The translations under genes and the position numbers were made by a program. 14,506 bases of DNA. Source: Lentisphaeria bacterium (GTDB taxonomy: Bacteria > Verrucomicrobiota > Lentisphaeria > Victivallales > UBA1829). Position 1 is the first letter of the stretch. Every line of letters starts with the position of its first letter. The notes below the pieces were generated by a model. The model was not told the origin of the DNA. It made no database searches and saw nothing but the letters and a program-made list of their open reading frames with translations. Where the stretch lies: the NCBI GenBank assembly GCA_017623265.1, contig JAGAPM010000302.1, positions 1 to 14,506 on the forward strand. The letters are read 5' to 3'. This document shows, piece after piece, positions 1 to 6,782 of the stretch.

Positions 1-242
1 CCGTGGGGGTGGTAGTTACCCAGCACTTCCCCGACCACCTTCGCACACTTGACCGTGGCGTGGGATTTGGTCAGGCCAAGCTGACGCATGGCATAGAGAA
101 TACGGCGGTTACAGGGCTTCATACCGTCACGGACATCCGGAATGGCCCGGCCGATATTCACACTCAAAGAATACTGCAGGTACGCAGTATGCATGATATC
201 CTCGATGCTTACGAGAAAATCATTGGGGCTGTTTTCGCTCAT
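1..242 (-). CDS. gyrA: DNA gyrase subunit A (or ParC-type topoisomerase IV A), N-terminal fragment
   Basis: The minus strand from the ATG at 242 encodes 80 residues plus a partial codon, starting MSENSPNDFLVSIEDIMHTA. They match the start of type IIA topoisomerase A subunits: the LQYSLSV segment, the GRAIPDVRDGMKPCNRRILYAM block that lines the DNA gate, and KVVGEVLGNYHPHG, which lies ahead of the catalytic tyrosine region. The catalytic tyrosine and the C-terminal beta-pinwheel are beyond the left edge. A purine-rich AAGGAAGG sits just upstream of the ATG and fixes the start. GyrA cuts and rejoins DNA with GyrB to introduce negative supercoils. Separating gyrA from parC needs the missing C-terminus, so the symbol is likely but not certain. 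A promoter candidate lies upstream at 300-328. The gene follows the dnaJ operon on the same strand but is separated from it by a strong terminator. Confidence 0.88.
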   Translation of the reverse strand, partial: MSENSPNDFLVSIEDIMHTAYLQYSLSVNIGRAIPDVRDGMKPCNRRILYAMRQLGLTKSHATVKCAKVVGEVLGNYHPH

Positions 243-299
243 TGTTTTCCTTCCTTACAGTTTGTCTATTTTTTGTTCTGATATTTTAATATTATAGAT

Positions 300-328
300 A
301 ATATACACCCGTGCGCGCGATCGCGCAA
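300..328 (-). promoter_or_regulatory. gyrA: Sigma-70-type promoter candidate for gyrA
   Basis: Read on the minus strand, a -35-like TTGCGC (323-328) is followed by 17 bases and a -10-like TATATT (300-305, five of six consensus bases). A second, perfect TATAAT lies about 8 bases further on. The A+T-rich leader of roughly 50 bases then leads to the AAGGAAGG ribosome-binding site and the ATG at 242. The spacing is ideal, but the -35 box has only the TTG conserved. The call rests on sequence only. Confidence 0.5.
315..326. repeat. 12-bp perfect palindrome overlapping the gyrA promoter
   Basis: GCGCGATCGCGC is a perfect self-complementary 12-mer with a central GATC. It overlaps the -35 box and spacer of the gyrA promoter candidate. 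It could be an operator half-site pair, a methylation site or chance; the sequence shows only its symmetry and position. Confidence 0.45.
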
Positions 329-435
329 GCAAAGAAATGAGCGGAATCTTAAAAAAATCAAAAAAAATGGCATTCCGGAAGCCGATACACCCCGCAGGGT
401 ACGGCGCAGCCCGTTTTTTTTGCTGCCGGAACAGC

Positions 436-482
436 AAAAAAACACCCCCTCCGCAGAACAGGATTGTTCTGCGGAGGGGGTG
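436..482 (-). terminator. Rho-independent terminator of the fmdB-htpG-dnaJ operon
   Basis: Positions 443-460 and 465-482 form a perfect 18-bp stem, very GC-rich at the base, with a four-base loop (461-464). On the minus strand the stem is followed by seven T (plus-strand A at 436-442). This is a textbook intrinsic terminator for transcripts reading leftward out of dnaJ. It lies about 47 bases beyond the distal dnaJ TAA and isolates the operon from gyrA. Between here and the gyrA promoter (329-435) only A-rich sequence without a supportable gene was seen. Confidence 0.9.
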
Positions 483-483
483 A

Positions 484-523
484 CACCGGAGCCGTCAGCT
501 CCGGTGCGGGGCTGCGCCGCCCC
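484..523 (-). other. Two further hairpins between the dnaJ stop and the terminator
   Basis: A 9-bp perfect stem (484-492 with 498-506, five-base loop) and a 5-bp GC stem (508-512 with 519-523) sit between the distal dnaJ TAA at 529-531 and the main terminator stem. With that terminator they make three consecutive hairpins at the 3' end of the transcript. They have no T-tract, so they are more likely to protect the 3' end or shape the terminator than to terminate by themselves. That role is inference. Confidence 0.5.
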
Positions 524-528
524 CTTGC

Positions 529-735
529 TTAAATGCCGAAAGCGGCAAAAAACGCCACAAACTTATTCAGGAATTTCTTAAAGAAGCCGGTCCCGACCGG
601 ATGGGCTTCACTGTCCTTTTTCTCATCAAAAGATGCTTCATACTGACGGAGCAGATCTTTCTGCTCCTGCGTCAGTTTTTTGGGCACTTCGATGGTGAAT
701 CGGAGATAGTGGGTACCGAAGCTGCCACGCCGTCT
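529..735 (-). pseudogene. dnaJ: C-terminal remainder of dnaJ beyond an in-frame TAG
   Basis: Directly after the TAG at 736-738 the same reading frame stays open for 68 codons and ends in TAA at 529-531. It encodes typical DnaJ C-terminal sequence: RRRGSFGTHYLRFTIEVPKK then LTQEQKDLLRQYEAS, matching the last strands of C-terminal domain II and the start of the dimerisation region, followed by a phenylalanine-rich tail. No frame change is needed to join it to the upstream part. With read-through the protein would be 389 residues, the usual length for a type I DnaJ. The good conservation suggests a very recent nonsense change, a base-calling error, or real translation of TAG. Confidence 0.75.
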
Positions 736-1698
736 CTATGACGGCATACCTTTATTTGCAACCCGTTGGACATCACCATTTTGGGTTCCGGAAGGAACCA
801 TAAATTTCATAGGGCCGTGAATGGTGGGGATATCGATTTCCCCGCCCAGAGCGGCAACGGTGAATTTGATCGGAACGTCGCAGTAAATGTCATCACCATC
901 CCGTTCAAAAAGTTCATGATCGCAGACACTGATATCCACATAGAGATCGCCATCTCTTCCACCGCGGAGACCGGGTTCGCCTTCGCCGGCAACACGCAGT
1001 CTGGAACCGGTATCCACACCGGCGGGGATATGCACTTCCACAGAGCGTTTCAGGCGCACATGACCGGTGGCATTACATTTTTTACAGGGCTTTTCGGGAA
1101 CGGATCCGGCGCCACCGCAATCGGGGCATTCCTGCATCATGGTAAAGAAGCCTTGGGAGATCCCGACCTGTCCGGTGCCTTTACAGCGTTTACAGGGCAC
1201 TCTGACGCCCGATTCGCATCCGGTACCATGACAAGCCTCACATGCACCCTGACGAACAAATTCAAGCTTCGTCGTAACGCCTTTCACGGCATCCATAAAA
1301 TCGATTTCCAACGGGTAGCGCAGGTCATTTCCTGCCACCGGGGCATTGGGATCACGCCGTCTGCCGCCACCGCCGAAGAACGACTCGAAACCGCCCATTC
1401 CTCCGCCACCGAAAAACTGGTTGAAGATATCAAACGGATCACCGCTGAAACCGCCGCCGCGTCCTCCACCGGAGAAGGCGCTTTCACCGTACTGGTCATA
1501 CATTTTGCGTTTTTCCGGATTGGACAACACATCGTATGCCTGTGCGATCTTTTTGAACTTTTCTTCCGCTTCTTTATTGCCCTGATTTTTATCCGGGTGA
1601 TATTTGATGGCAAGTTTGCGGTATGCTTTTTTGATCGCGGTTTCATCTGCATCCACCGGGATCTCAAGCAGATCGTAATAAGTGGTATCAACAGCCAT
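736..1698 (-). CDS. dnaJ: Chaperone protein DnaJ (Hsp40, type I), cut short by an in-frame TAG
   Basis: DnaJ delivers unfolded proteins to DnaK and stimulates its ATPase in the cytoplasm. The N-terminal J domain (about residues 6-72) has the essential HPD at 34-36. A Gly/Phe-rich linker follows (about 76-112). The zinc-binding domain then shows the four Cys pairs CEACHGTG, CKRCKGTG, CPDCGGAG and CKKCNATG, and the first part of the substrate-binding C-terminal domains reaches KGMPS. There a TAG (736-738) replaces the leucine normally expected in the motif. Family members run to about 375-390 residues, and this frame gives only 320 unless TAG is read. The missing part includes the end of domain II and the dimerisation region. 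The ATG at 1698 overlaps the htpG stop as TAATG, which suggests translational coupling. dnaK and grpE are not nearby. No CIRCE element was seen. Confidence 0.9.
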   Translation of the reverse strand: MAVDTTYYDLLEIPVDADETAIKKAYRKLAIKYHPDKNQGNKEAEEKFKKIAQAYDVLSNPEKRKMYDQYGESAFSGGGRGGGFSGDPFDIFNQFFGGGGMGGFESFFGGGGRRRDPNAPVAGNDLRYPLEIDFMDAVKGVTTKLEFVRQGACEACHGTGCESGVRVPCKRCKGTGQVGISQGFFTMMQECPDCGGAGSVPEKPCKKCNATGHVRLKRSVEVHIPAGVDTGSRLRVAGEGEPGLRGGRDGDLYVDISVCDHELFERDGDDIYCDVPIKFTVAALGGEIDIPTIHGPMKFMVPSGTQNGDVQRVANKGMPS

Positions 1699-3605
1699 TA
1701 TTCTGCACTCAATTCTTTCTGGATGGATTCCGTCATCAGCTGCACGGTACGGCGGGCAAATTTTGCCGGATCAGGCAGCGTTGCACCTTCGCTGATCAGC
1801 GCCTGATCGTAAAGCAGTTCTGCATAATCCTTCAGACTTGCCGCGGAGGGATCTTTTTCGTACAGATTCTTCAATGCACCGATCAGGGGGCTTTCCCCGT
1901 TCAGTTCAAGGATCCGCTTCACATCCGGGCTTTCCTGCCCCATTGCCTTGAAAAGACGCTGCATGGAAACGGAAGGATCGTAGTCATCGCCCACCAGACA
2001 ACAGGGGCTTTCCGTCAAACGGGAAGAGAAGCGCACATCTTTGACTTTATCTTCCAGCGTTTTTTTCAGGAATTCCACCAATTCTTTGTTGTCTTCGGTT
2101 TCTTTCTTCGTTTTTTCGTCCAGTTCCTTCTGCACGGATTCATCGAACTTGACTTCGCCCTTGAGGACGGAGACCAGATCTTTTTCCGCATACTTGGCGA
2201 TATCATCCATGATAATTTCGTCCATGGGTTCATAAAGGAACAGTACATCGTACCCCTGCTTGCGGAACATCTCCAGCTGGGGGGAGAACTCCAACGCTTC
2301 CCGGCGGTCACCGGTAATATAGTAGATCGCCTTCTGCGTAGCGGGCATTGCATCGGAATATTCTTTGAGCGTCATCAACTTACCGCTGTTCATGGATTCA
2401 AAGAGCAGCAGATCCTGCAGTTTTTCCTTGTTGTTGTAATCCGTATGGACTCCGCCCTTGATCATGGGGCTGAATTCTTTGTAAAAACCTTCGTAGGCTT
2501 CTCGATCCTTCGTGAGCATTTTGTCCAGTTCAGAGAGAACGCGTTTCACGATGCTCTTGCTGATGCGGGCGATCTGGGGATTATCCTGCAACGTTTCGCG
2601 GGAAACATTCAGCGGCAGATCGCTGGAATCCACCACACCGGCAACGAAACCCATATACTCCGGCAGCAGACCGGGGCAGTTGTCCGTGTTGAATACACGG
2701 CGAACATAGAGCTGGATCTGTTTGTGATCCTTGTTCATGCCCATCCGGTAGCTCATGGGCATTTTGCCTGCGATGTAGAGCAGAGACTTGAATTCCGAAG
2801 CGCCTTCCGCGCTGAAGCTGATCCGGCGGGCGGGCTTGTTATAGTCCATGCTGATATGCTGGTAGAACTGGTCGTACTCTTCTTCCGTCACTTCGCTTTC
2901 CGGACGCAGCCAAATGGCTTTCATGGTGTTCAGCGTGCTGTCTTCCACTTCTTCCTTGCCATCCTTGGTCACGGTGTGTTTCATGCGGATGGGATACTCA
3001 ATAAAATCAGAATATTTACGGATCAGCTCCGCCACACGCCAGTAGTCCAGATAAACCTCAAAATCTTCTTTCAGGTAGAGGGTGATCCGGGTGCCGGGAG
3101 CATCCTTGCTGACTTCTTCGATGGAGAAATCGTCTTCACCGTCGCTGATCCATTTCCATGCCTGCGTTTCGCCATCCTTCTTCGTTTCGACAGTGACTTT
3201 ATCCGCCGCCATGAAGGCAGAGTAGAACCCGACCCCGAACTGTCCGATGAGTTCAGGCGCACTGACGGAGCCATCTTCCTTTGCTTTTTCCAGTGCTTCG
3301 GTAAAGGCTTTCGTGCCGGAGTGGGCGATCGTACCCAGATTTTCGATCAGTTCATCCCGGTTCATCCCCACGCCGTTATCGGAGATGATCAGGGTCTTTG
3401 TGTCCTTATCCGCTTCGATCCGGATCTCCCAATCCCGGATCATATCCTGCTGTGTCAGGGAGAGGAAGCGGGCTTTATCAATGGCGTCCGCTGCGTTGGC
3501 GACCAGTTCGCGCAGAAAAATATCTTTGTTGGAATAAACAGAGTGGATGACCAGCGAAAGCAGTTCGCGGATCTCGGCTTTGAATTGCAGATTTTCAGTT
3601 GCCAT
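1698..3605 (-). CDS. htpG: Molecular chaperone HtpG (bacterial Hsp90)
   Basis: This 635-residue protein is close to the 624 residues of E. coli HtpG and appears complete. HtpG is a cytosolic dimeric ATPase that remodels client proteins together with DnaK/DnaJ. The GHKL nucleotide pocket is intact: E33 (ATP hydrolysis) and N37 (Mg) lie in the helix ending NAADAID, D76 in DNGVGM (76-81) contacts adenine, SGT is at 96-98, and the lid glycines GQFGVGF are at 121-127. The middle domain and a C-terminal dimerisation domain follow. It lies second in the fmdB-htpG-dnaJ operon, 27 bases after fmdB, with a strong AAGGAGG ribosome-binding site (3611-3617) five bases before the ATG. The stop overlaps the dnaJ start. 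The pairing of an Hsp90 with an Hsp40 makes functional sense. Confidence 0.97.
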   Translation of the reverse strand: MATENLQFKAEIRELLSLVIHSVYSNKDIFLRELVANAADAIDKARFLSLTQQDMIRDWEIRIEADKDTKTLIISDNGVGMNRDELIENLGTIAHSGTKAFTEALEKAKEDGSVSAPELIGQFGVGFYSAFMAADKVTVETKKDGETQAWKWISDGEDDFSIEEVSKDAPGTRITLYLKEDFEVYLDYWRVAELIRKYSDFIEYPIRMKHTVTKDGKEEVEDSTLNTMKAIWLRPESEVTEEEYDQFYQHISMDYNKPARRISFSAEGASEFKSLLYIAGKMPMSYRMGMNKDHKQIQLYVRRVFNTDNCPGLLPEYMGFVAGVVDSSDLPLNVSRETLQDNPQIARISKSIVKRVLSELDKMLTKDREAYEGFYKEFSPMIKGGVHTDYNNKEKLQDLLLFESMNSGKLMTLKEYSDAMPATQKAIYYITGDRREALEFSPQLEMFRKQGYDVLFLYEPMDEIIMDDIAKYAEKDLVSVLKGEVKFDESVQKELDEKTKKETEDNKELVEFLKKTLEDKVKDVRFSSRLTESPCCLVGDDYDPSVSMQRLFKAMGQESPDVKRILELNGESPLIGALKNLYEKDPSAASLKDYAELLYDQALISEGATLPDPAKFARRTVQLMTESIQKELSAE

Positions 3606-3632
3606 AGTTACCTCCTTGCGTTTTTCGTACGA

Positions 3633-3893
3633 TCAATGTTTGCAGCCGCAGTTCTCGCCACAGGTGTGTGCGTGTTCACAAGCCGGTGTTTTGCTGGGAG
3701 ATGCGTTGCTGTGGGCATAATCTGTGCAGTAGAAACCGGTCCCTTTGAAAATGATTCCGGCTCCTGTGCCGATCTTGCGTTTCAGCGTTTCTTTTCCACA
3801 TTCCGGACACACTTTCAAATGTTCTTCGGACATTTTCTGAAACTTGTGAAATCCGTGACCGCATTCGTTGCAGACATATTCGTACGTTGGCAT
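3633..3893 (-). CDS. FmdB-family zinc-ribbon protein with a His/Cys-rich tail
   Basis: The 86-residue protein begins MPTYEYVCNECGH, the hallmark of FmdB/CxxC_CXXC_SSSS regulatory proteins. The zinc ribbon uses C8-x2-C11 and C29-x2-C32, and a typical second half IGTGAGIIFKGTGFYCTDY follows (41-59). The family was named from a gene in a formamidase/amidase cluster; its biochemical role is not settled. Unusually, the last 15 residues form a second metal-ligand-rich patch with C72, H74, H76, C78, C82, C84 and H86. The ATG at 3893 has an AAAGG ribosome-binding site about 9 bases upstream. It is the first gene of the operon with htpG and dnaJ, which suggests a link to stress response or redox/metal sensing. 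That link is inference. Confidence 0.85.
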   Translation of the reverse strand: MPTYEYVCNECGHGFHKFQKMSEEHLKVCPECGKETLKRKIGTGAGIIFKGTGFYCTDYAHSNASPSKTPACEHAHTCGENCGCKH

Positions 3894-4054
3894 TGTTCTG
3901 ACCTTTCAATTTTGTTCTGTTACGACATCACACTCTTTTTATAAGCAAAAATGATGCCACATGCAGTTCTTCTTCTGTTTTATATTGATTTTGAAAGAGA
4001 TAAACACCTGTAAAAACATAAGTCACCTTTTTATTCAGCGACATTTTGTCTCAC
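3894..4054. other. AT-rich intergenic region upstream of fmdB
   Basis: This 161-base stretch separates the stop of the EamA transporter from the fmdB start, both on the minus strand. It is AT-rich and must hold the fmdB operon promoter if there is one. Two TATAAA-like -10 boxes are visible on the minus strand, but neither has a convincing -35 partner. No CIRCE inverted repeat and no sigma-32-type -35/-10 pair was found. No strong intrinsic terminator for the transporter gene was seen either, so read-through into the stress operon is possible. Confidence 0.4.
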
Positions 4055-4978
4055 TTACTGTGACATTGTCTTTGCGATGGCATAAACCGCCATCGCCCCA
4101 ACCATGAGCAGCGCCATGACCAGACGGCGCACCCATGCGGCAAGACCGACTCCCGGTTCATAATCCCGGAACCCCATCATCAACAGAATTGCTCCGATCA
4201 CAACCGAAATCACACCCCGTGCTGCCTGCAGGATGGATCCGTAAACGACTCCGACCGAAGAAAAACAGTCAAAGAGGAACAAGAGTGATGTGAACCAGAT
4301 GAGTCCATAATAGGATGCGTCCTTGAGCATTTTCAGATTTTTCGGGATCCGTTTCAACAGGAGCAGCGGTGCCATGACCAGCGCAGTCAAAAATGCTGTA
4401 ATACTGACCGATGCGAAGGAGGCGGTCAACCGGCTGATGCCGTCTTTTCCCATAGCAAAACAGGCATCCAGCAGGGCGGTCCCTGCGAGATCCCCCAACG
4501 AATAACCGAGCAGCGTCATAAAGAGCCAGAACGCAGCTTTGAGCGTGATCTTTCCACCGGTAAAATTCATTCCGACGGCGGCGACAGTAGCCATCAGCAC
4601 GGCGACCCATTGCAACCAGTTCACCGGCTGCTGCAGAATCAGCATACAGATCAACGCCAGCGTAGCGATTTTCAATCCCAACAGACTGGAAAGGCGTGAC
4701 GCCTCCACCACTTTCAAAGTCCGGAAGAAGGAAAAGTTTCCGAAGATATTTCCCGCCACAGCTCCTGCGGCGATCAAGACCGTCCGCAGGTCAAAGTTCC
4801 AATTAAAGCGGGGGAACACGAAAAACAGCAGGATCATTCCTGCCACACCTTGCGCAAGTACGGCATAGAGGGTCAGCAGAAAAGGGCTGCCGTGGATCAG
4901 CATAAACCGTTTGGAAAAGATATAGGAAAGCGACATCAGCAGGGCTGCAGTCAACCCGAATACGATCCCGTGTATCAT
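4055..4978 (-). CDS. EamA/DMT-superfamily membrane transporter
   Basis: The 307-residue protein is almost entirely hydrophobic, with about ten membrane segments in two repeated halves, the layout of EamA-domain drug/metabolite transporters. The first half starts MIHGIVFGLTAALLMSLSYI and shows the usual early Ser/Tyr-rich segment; the second half starts near residue 150 (FWLFMTLLGYSLGDLAG). A positively charged cytoplasmic stretch LLLKRIPKNLKMLKD separates later segments, and the C-terminus is short and polar. Family members export or import amino acids, nucleotides, sugars or drugs; the substrate cannot be read from this sequence. The ATG at 4978 has only a weak purine-rich ribosome-binding site. 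The gene is transcribed alone from a promoter candidate at 5028-5056, divergent from the DUF1846 gene. Confidence 0.85.
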   Translation of the reverse strand: MIHGIVFGLTAALLMSLSYIFSKRFMLIHGSPFLLTLYAVLAQGVAGMILLFFVFPRFNWNFDLRTVLIAAGAVAGNIFGNFSFFRTLKVVEASRLSSLLGLKIATLALICMLILQQPVNWLQWVAVLMATVAAVGMNFTGGKITLKAAFWLFMTLLGYSLGDLAGTALLDACFAMGKDGISRLTASFASVSITAFLTALVMAPLLLLKRIPKNLKMLKDASYYGLIWFTSLLFLFDCFSSVGVVYGSILQAARGVISVVIGAILLMMGFRDYEPGVGLAAWVRRLVMALLMVGAMAVYAIAKTMSQ

Positions 4979-5027
4979 AAAAAATCACTTTCATTTCTGA
5001 TTGATTTCATCCGAATAGAGGGCTGTT

Positions 5028-5056
5028 AATATAGCACCGGAAGTGCGAAAAAACAA
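5028..5056 (-). promoter_or_regulatory. Sigma-70-type promoter candidate for the EamA transporter
   Basis: On the minus strand TTGTTT (5051-5056) is followed by exactly 17 bases and TATATT (5028-5033). The -10 has five of six consensus bases, and the -35 keeps the TTG. The ATG at 4978 lies about 50 bases downstream. The layout matches the gyrA promoter candidate. Confidence 0.5.
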
Positions 5057-5126
5057 GAAGTCTCCACAAGAAAAACGCCCATCTTTCATAAAATGAAAAA
5101 AATCCGGAAACTTTCCACTTTTGCTC

Positions 5127-5155
5127 TTGCTTTTTTCATGCAACCGGAGTATGTT
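5127..5155 (+). promoter_or_regulatory. Promoter candidate for the DUF1846-pta operon
   Basis: TTGCTT (5127-5132) and TATGTT (5150-5155) are spaced by 17 bases, about 52 bases before the ATG at 5207. The match is moderate, with three and four of six consensus bases. An overlapping TTATAC is an alternative -10. The remainder of the 4979-5206 divergent intergenic region holds A/T-rich sequence and no other gene. Confidence 0.3.
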
Positions 5156-5206
5156 ATACCCCCGATTGGAGAAACGGCACACAACTAAATTTCGGACACT
5201 GGAGAC

Positions 5207-6724
5207 ATGAAAACCATCGGCTTTGACAATGATCTGTATCTGCGCCAGCAATCGGAGGAGATCCTGAACCGCGCAGCCCGCTTTGACAACAAACTTTATC
5301 TTGAATTCGGCGGTAAACTGGCTTACGATTTGCATGCGGCACGTATTCTGCCCGGTTTTGATCCCAATGTCAAGCTCCAGCTGCTGCAGCGTCTGCGGGA
5401 CAAGATCGATGTGGTGATCTGTATTTATGCCGGAGATATCGAACGCAAAAAGATCCGTGCCGATTTCGGGATCGCTTACGATGCCGATACCATGCGTATC
5501 ATTGACAATCTCCGGGAACACGGGATCAGCGTCAAAGCCGTGGTTGTGACCCGCTACGATGGTCATCCGGCAGTCAACAGCTTCATCAACAAGCTGGAAC
5601 GGCGGGGGATCCGGGTCTATAAACACAATTCCATCAAGGGCTACCCTGCGGATGTGGATCTGATCGTCAGCGAAAACGGTTACGGTGCAAACGAGTACAT
5701 CGAAACAGATAAACCCATTGTCATTGTCACCGGTCCCGGTCCCAGCAGCGGGAAGATGGCAACCTGCCTTTCTCAAGTCTATCACGAACACCTGCGGGGC
5801 GTCTCCGCCGGTTATGCCAAGTTTGAAACGTTCCCCGTCTGGAATCTGCCGTTGAATCATCCGGTGAACATCGCTTACGAAGCCGCCACAGCGGATATCG
5901 GCGACGTCAACATGGTGGACTCCTTCCATTTGGAAGCGACCGGTCAGACCGCCATCAACTACAACCGTGACATTGCGATCTTCCCGGTCGTCCGCCGGAT
6001 CTGCGAACGGATCATGGGTAAAGATCAGGCGTATATCTCGCCCACGGATATGGGGGTGAACCGGGTCGGTTTTGCCATTTCCGATGATGAAGCCGTATGC
6101 AATGCGGCAAAACAGGAGATCATCCGCCGTTATTTCCGCTACCGTTGCGAATATGCACTGGGCGCGACCGAAAAAGCGACCATCGACCGGATCAAAGTTC
6201 TGATGGACAATCTCAATCTGCAGGAAGAAGACCGCAATACGGTTGCCCCCGCCCGTAATGCTGCGGAACAGGCTGCCAATGAAAGCGGCAAGGGCGATGA
6301 CGGTTACTACTGCGGGGCGGCACTGGAACTTCCGGACGGCAGGATCATCACCGGTAAGAACTCTCCGATCCTTCATGCATCTGCAGCATGCGTGCTGAAT
6401 GCGATCAAGGCTCTGGCAAATCTGCCCAACGAACTGCTGCTGCTCGCACCGGCAGTCATTGATTCCGTCTCCAGATTGAAACACGATATTATCCAGACCC
6501 GCCGGACCAGCATGGACCTGGATGAAATGCTGATCGCACTGGCAGTGAGTGCCTCCAACAGTCCGGCAGTCAGTCTGGCAATGAAACAGCTTTCCAACCT
6601 CAATGGCTGCGAAATGCATATTTCCCACATGCCCTCCCCCGGTGATGAAGCGGGGTTGCGGAAACTGGGGATCAACCTGACTTGCGATCCGAAATTCGCC
6701 AGCCGGGATCTCTTCATCAGTTAA
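5207..6724 (+). CDS. DUF1846 family protein (function unknown)
   Basis: This 505-residue cytosolic protein, with no signal peptide or membrane segment, matches the DUF1846 family along its whole length. Recognisable family blocks are the start MKTIGFDNDLYLRQQSEEIL, then RFDNKLYLEFGGKLAYDLHA, AARILPGFDPNVK, and the glycine-rich loop GPGPSSGKMATCLSQVYHE (from about 176). That loop resembles a nucleotide-binding turn but is not an exact Walker A motif. ETFPVWNLPLNHPVN and TDMGVNRVGF are also typical. Family length is about 490-505, so the gene is complete. Crystal structures exist from structural genomics, but I know of no established reaction. GGAG lies only two bases before the ATG, so initiation may be unusual, but alignment with the family supports this start. 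pta follows after 58 bases without a terminator, which suggests co-transcription. Confidence 0.92.
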   Translation: MKTIGFDNDLYLRQQSEEILNRAARFDNKLYLEFGGKLAYDLHAARILPGFDPNVKLQLLQRLRDKIDVVICIYAGDIERKKIRADFGIAYDADTMRIIDNLREHGISVKAVVVTRYDGHPAVNSFINKLERRGIRVYKHNSIKGYPADVDLIVSENGYGANEYIETDKPIVIVTGPGPSSGKMATCLSQVYHEHLRGVSAGYAKFETFPVWNLPLNHPVNIAYEAATADIGDVNMVDSFHLEATGQTAINYNRDIAIFPVVRRICERIMGKDQAYISPTDMGVNRVGFAISDDEAVCNAAKQEIIRRYFRYRCEYALGATEKATIDRIKVLMDNLNLQEEDRNTVAPARNAAEQAANESGKGDDGYYCGAALELPDGRIITGKNSPILHASAACVLNAIKALANLPNELLLLAPAVIDSVSRLKHDIIQTRRTSMDLDEMLIALAVSASNSPAVSLAMKQLSNLNGCEMHISHMPSPGDEAGLRKLGINLTCDPKFASRDLFIS

Positions 6725-6782
6725 CGGAAAAATCGACCACAATAACCATATCAACCCAAAAGAACAGAAAGGCTTAAGAAAG

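Noticed and set aside
390..425. Second terminator-like hairpin with a T8 run on the plus strand
   Set aside because: Only short imperfect pairing precedes the T run, and no plus-strand gene ends nearby.
255..437. A 60-codon minus-strand frame between gyrA and the terminator
   Set aside because: It overlaps the gyrA promoter and terminator T-tract and has no family resemblance and no good ribosome-binding site.
736..738. Frameshift as the cause of the short dnaJ
   Set aside because: The C-terminal DnaJ sequence continues in exactly the same frame after the TAG (207 bases, 69 codons, to the TAA), so a single in-frame stop explains it and no indel is needed.
736..738. Selenocysteine or TGA recoding
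   Set aside because: The codon is TAG, not TGA, and the expected residue is Leu, so selenocysteine does not apply.
3894..4054. CIRCE or sigma-32 heat-shock element before fmdB-htpG-dnaJ
   Set aside because: Only an isolated GAGTG was found. The required TTAGCACTC-N9-GAGTGCTAA inverted repeat is absent, and no sigma-32 -35/-10 pair was seen.
4020..4058. Terminator after the EamA gene
   Set aside because: The GACA/TGTC stem is only four base pairs with no T-tract, too weak to support.
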